From the NCBI GenBank assembly GCA_038222915.1, contig JBBRHH010000398.1, forward strand, positions 1-5,949: DNA of 5,949 nt, read 5' to 3'. The position numbers were made by a program, and so were the translations under genes. The DNA is from JBBRHH01 sp038222915. GTDB taxonomy: Bacteria > Planctomycetota > Phycisphaerae > Tepidisphaerales > Tepidisphaeraceae. The notes below the pieces were generated by a model. It was not told the origin of the DNA, did not search any database, and worked only from the letters and a program-made list of their open reading frames with translations. Numbering within the stretch: the stretch's first letter is position 1; every line of letters begins with the position of its first letter. This document shows, piece by piece, positions 5,127 to 5,949 of this stretch.

Positions 5127-5949
5127 TCATCCCCGAAGCCGCGCCAGACACGCCGCAAAATCCGCCGGATCTGGACTCGCCGCCGCCGCCGGGCCCGCCT
5201 TTACCCACGCCGCGTGCAGCATCTGCCGCATCCCGCTGACCTGCCTCCCATACAGCCCATCCCCCAGCACCGCATGCCCTGTCGCCGCAAACATCACGCG
5301 GATCTGATGTAAAAACCCCGTCTCCAGTTCCACCTCCACCAGCGTCGCCCCGCGCAGCCCCTCAACCACGCGCCAACTCAACCCACACAACCGCGTTCCT
5401 GCCGGCACAGTCTCTCCTTCTTCCACTACCCGCACCTTGGCCGGCCGATGCTGTCCAATAACCAATCGCATATCCGCGCGCCCCGCCCGCGCCACTTTCC
5501 CCTCCACGATCGCGCGATAAGTCTTCCGCGCCCGATGCGCCCGAAATTCCTCGCGCAGTTTTTCCCACGTCGCCTGATCCGTCGCCATCACCAGCGCCCC
5601 CGAAGTATCCACATCCAGCCGATGCACCACCCCGCTCCGCAACCCGCCCTCGCCTACACCTACCATCTCCGGAAACCGCGCCGCCGCCGCATTCAATACC
5701 GTCCCGCCCTCCGCCTCTTCCAACGGATGCACGGCGACCCGCGCCGGCTTGTCCACCACAATCCATCCTGCGCCCGACGCCAGCACCGTCAGCTCCAGTT
5801 CCACCTGGGCAATCGGGCGCATCTCCCGCGCCGTCTGAAACGGAAAGACCTCAACGCGATCCTCAATTTGAACAAGTCTCCCCTTGTCGCCCGCCCCCAT
5901 CAATCTCCCGTTGCGGCAAACCAAACCCTGCTCCAGCAACCGCCGCACC
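5127..5949 (-). CDS. RluA-family RNA pseudouridine synthase (5' end outside window)
   Basis: Isomerises uridine to pseudouridine in rRNA or tRNA. The visible 274 codons begin inside an S4 RNA-binding domain (RRLLEQGLVCRNGR, near fragment residues 2-15, continuing to about 35), so the true start and the first part of S4 lie past the right edge. A GTG at the edge is not a credible start because it falls within S4. The catalytic domain has WIVVDKPARVAVHP (62-75), the RluA motif GVVHRLDVDTSGALV with catalytic Asp near fragment residue 112, and the late motif TGFLHQIRVMFAATGHAVLGD. The order S4 then catalytic domain fits the RluC/RluD group, but the target site cannot be told from sequence alone. 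The C-terminus is complete, ending at TGA 5127-5129 with no intergenic base before the convergent neighbour. Confidence 0.93.
   Translation of the reverse strand, partial: VRRLLEQGLVCRNGRLMGAGDKGRLVQIEDRVEVFPFQTAREMRPIAQVELELTVLASGAGWIVVDKPARVAVHPLEEAEGGTVLNAAAARFPEMVGVGEGGLRSGVVHRLDVDTSGALVMATDQATWEKLREEFRAHRARKTYRAIVEGKVARAGRADMRLVIGQHRPAKVRVVEEGETVPAGTRLCGLSWRVVEGLRGATLVEVELETGFLHQIRVMFAATGHAVLGDGLYGRQVSGMRQMLHAAWVKAGPAAAASPDPADFAACLARLRG

Overview
The window looks like chromosome of a planctomycete, most likely from the Phycisphaerae side of the phylum (inference). The clues are a secreted protein whose N-terminus carries a LEPR-XLL-type motif (LECRALF), a secreted PQQ-like beta-propeller protein of the 'NWTQFRGP' type common in that phylum, and GC-rich genes with mostly C- or G-ending codons. 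There is no sign of insertion sequences, phage genes or CRISPR.

Layout. Positions 1-911 (minus strand) hold most of a secreted thioredoxin-fold protein that runs off the left edge. Its reading frame is crossed by one in-frame TGA at 651-653, directly after a Cys codon, and stays open for all 217 remaining codons. A 6-bp GC-rich hairpin with a G in its loop begins 12 nt after the TGA, as expected for a bacterial SECIS. I read this as a selenoprotein with a vicinal Cys-Sec pair. At 1033-1209 (plus) is an unrecognised small ORF of 58 codons with a good Shine-Dalgarno. At 1238-2053 (minus) is a secreted GH16-like glycoside hydrolase with an intact E-x-D-x-E motif. A tRNA-Glu(CUC) with its own intrinsic terminator lies upstream of it on the same strand (2134-2236).

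The 296 bases between the tRNA and metK (2237-2532) contain no gene but can fold into several hairpins, two of them nested, and may be a structured leader for metK. metK (S-adenosylmethionine synthetase, 2533-3762, plus) is complete and followed by a 13-bp terminator-like hairpin. The propeller protein (3888-5126, plus) follows as a separate unit. Its stop codon directly abuts the stop codon of a convergent RluA-family pseudouridine synthase (5127-5949, minus) that runs off the right edge.

These genes do not form one pathway: they are housekeeping functions (metK, tRNA-Glu, RNA pseudouridylation) mixed with exported proteins of planctomycete type. The most notable feature is the probable selenoprotein, because Sec sits where the N-terminal active-site Cys of a thioredoxin-like CxxC motif is expected. 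The second is the possibly structured metK leader, which matches no SAM riboswitch I recognise by eye.
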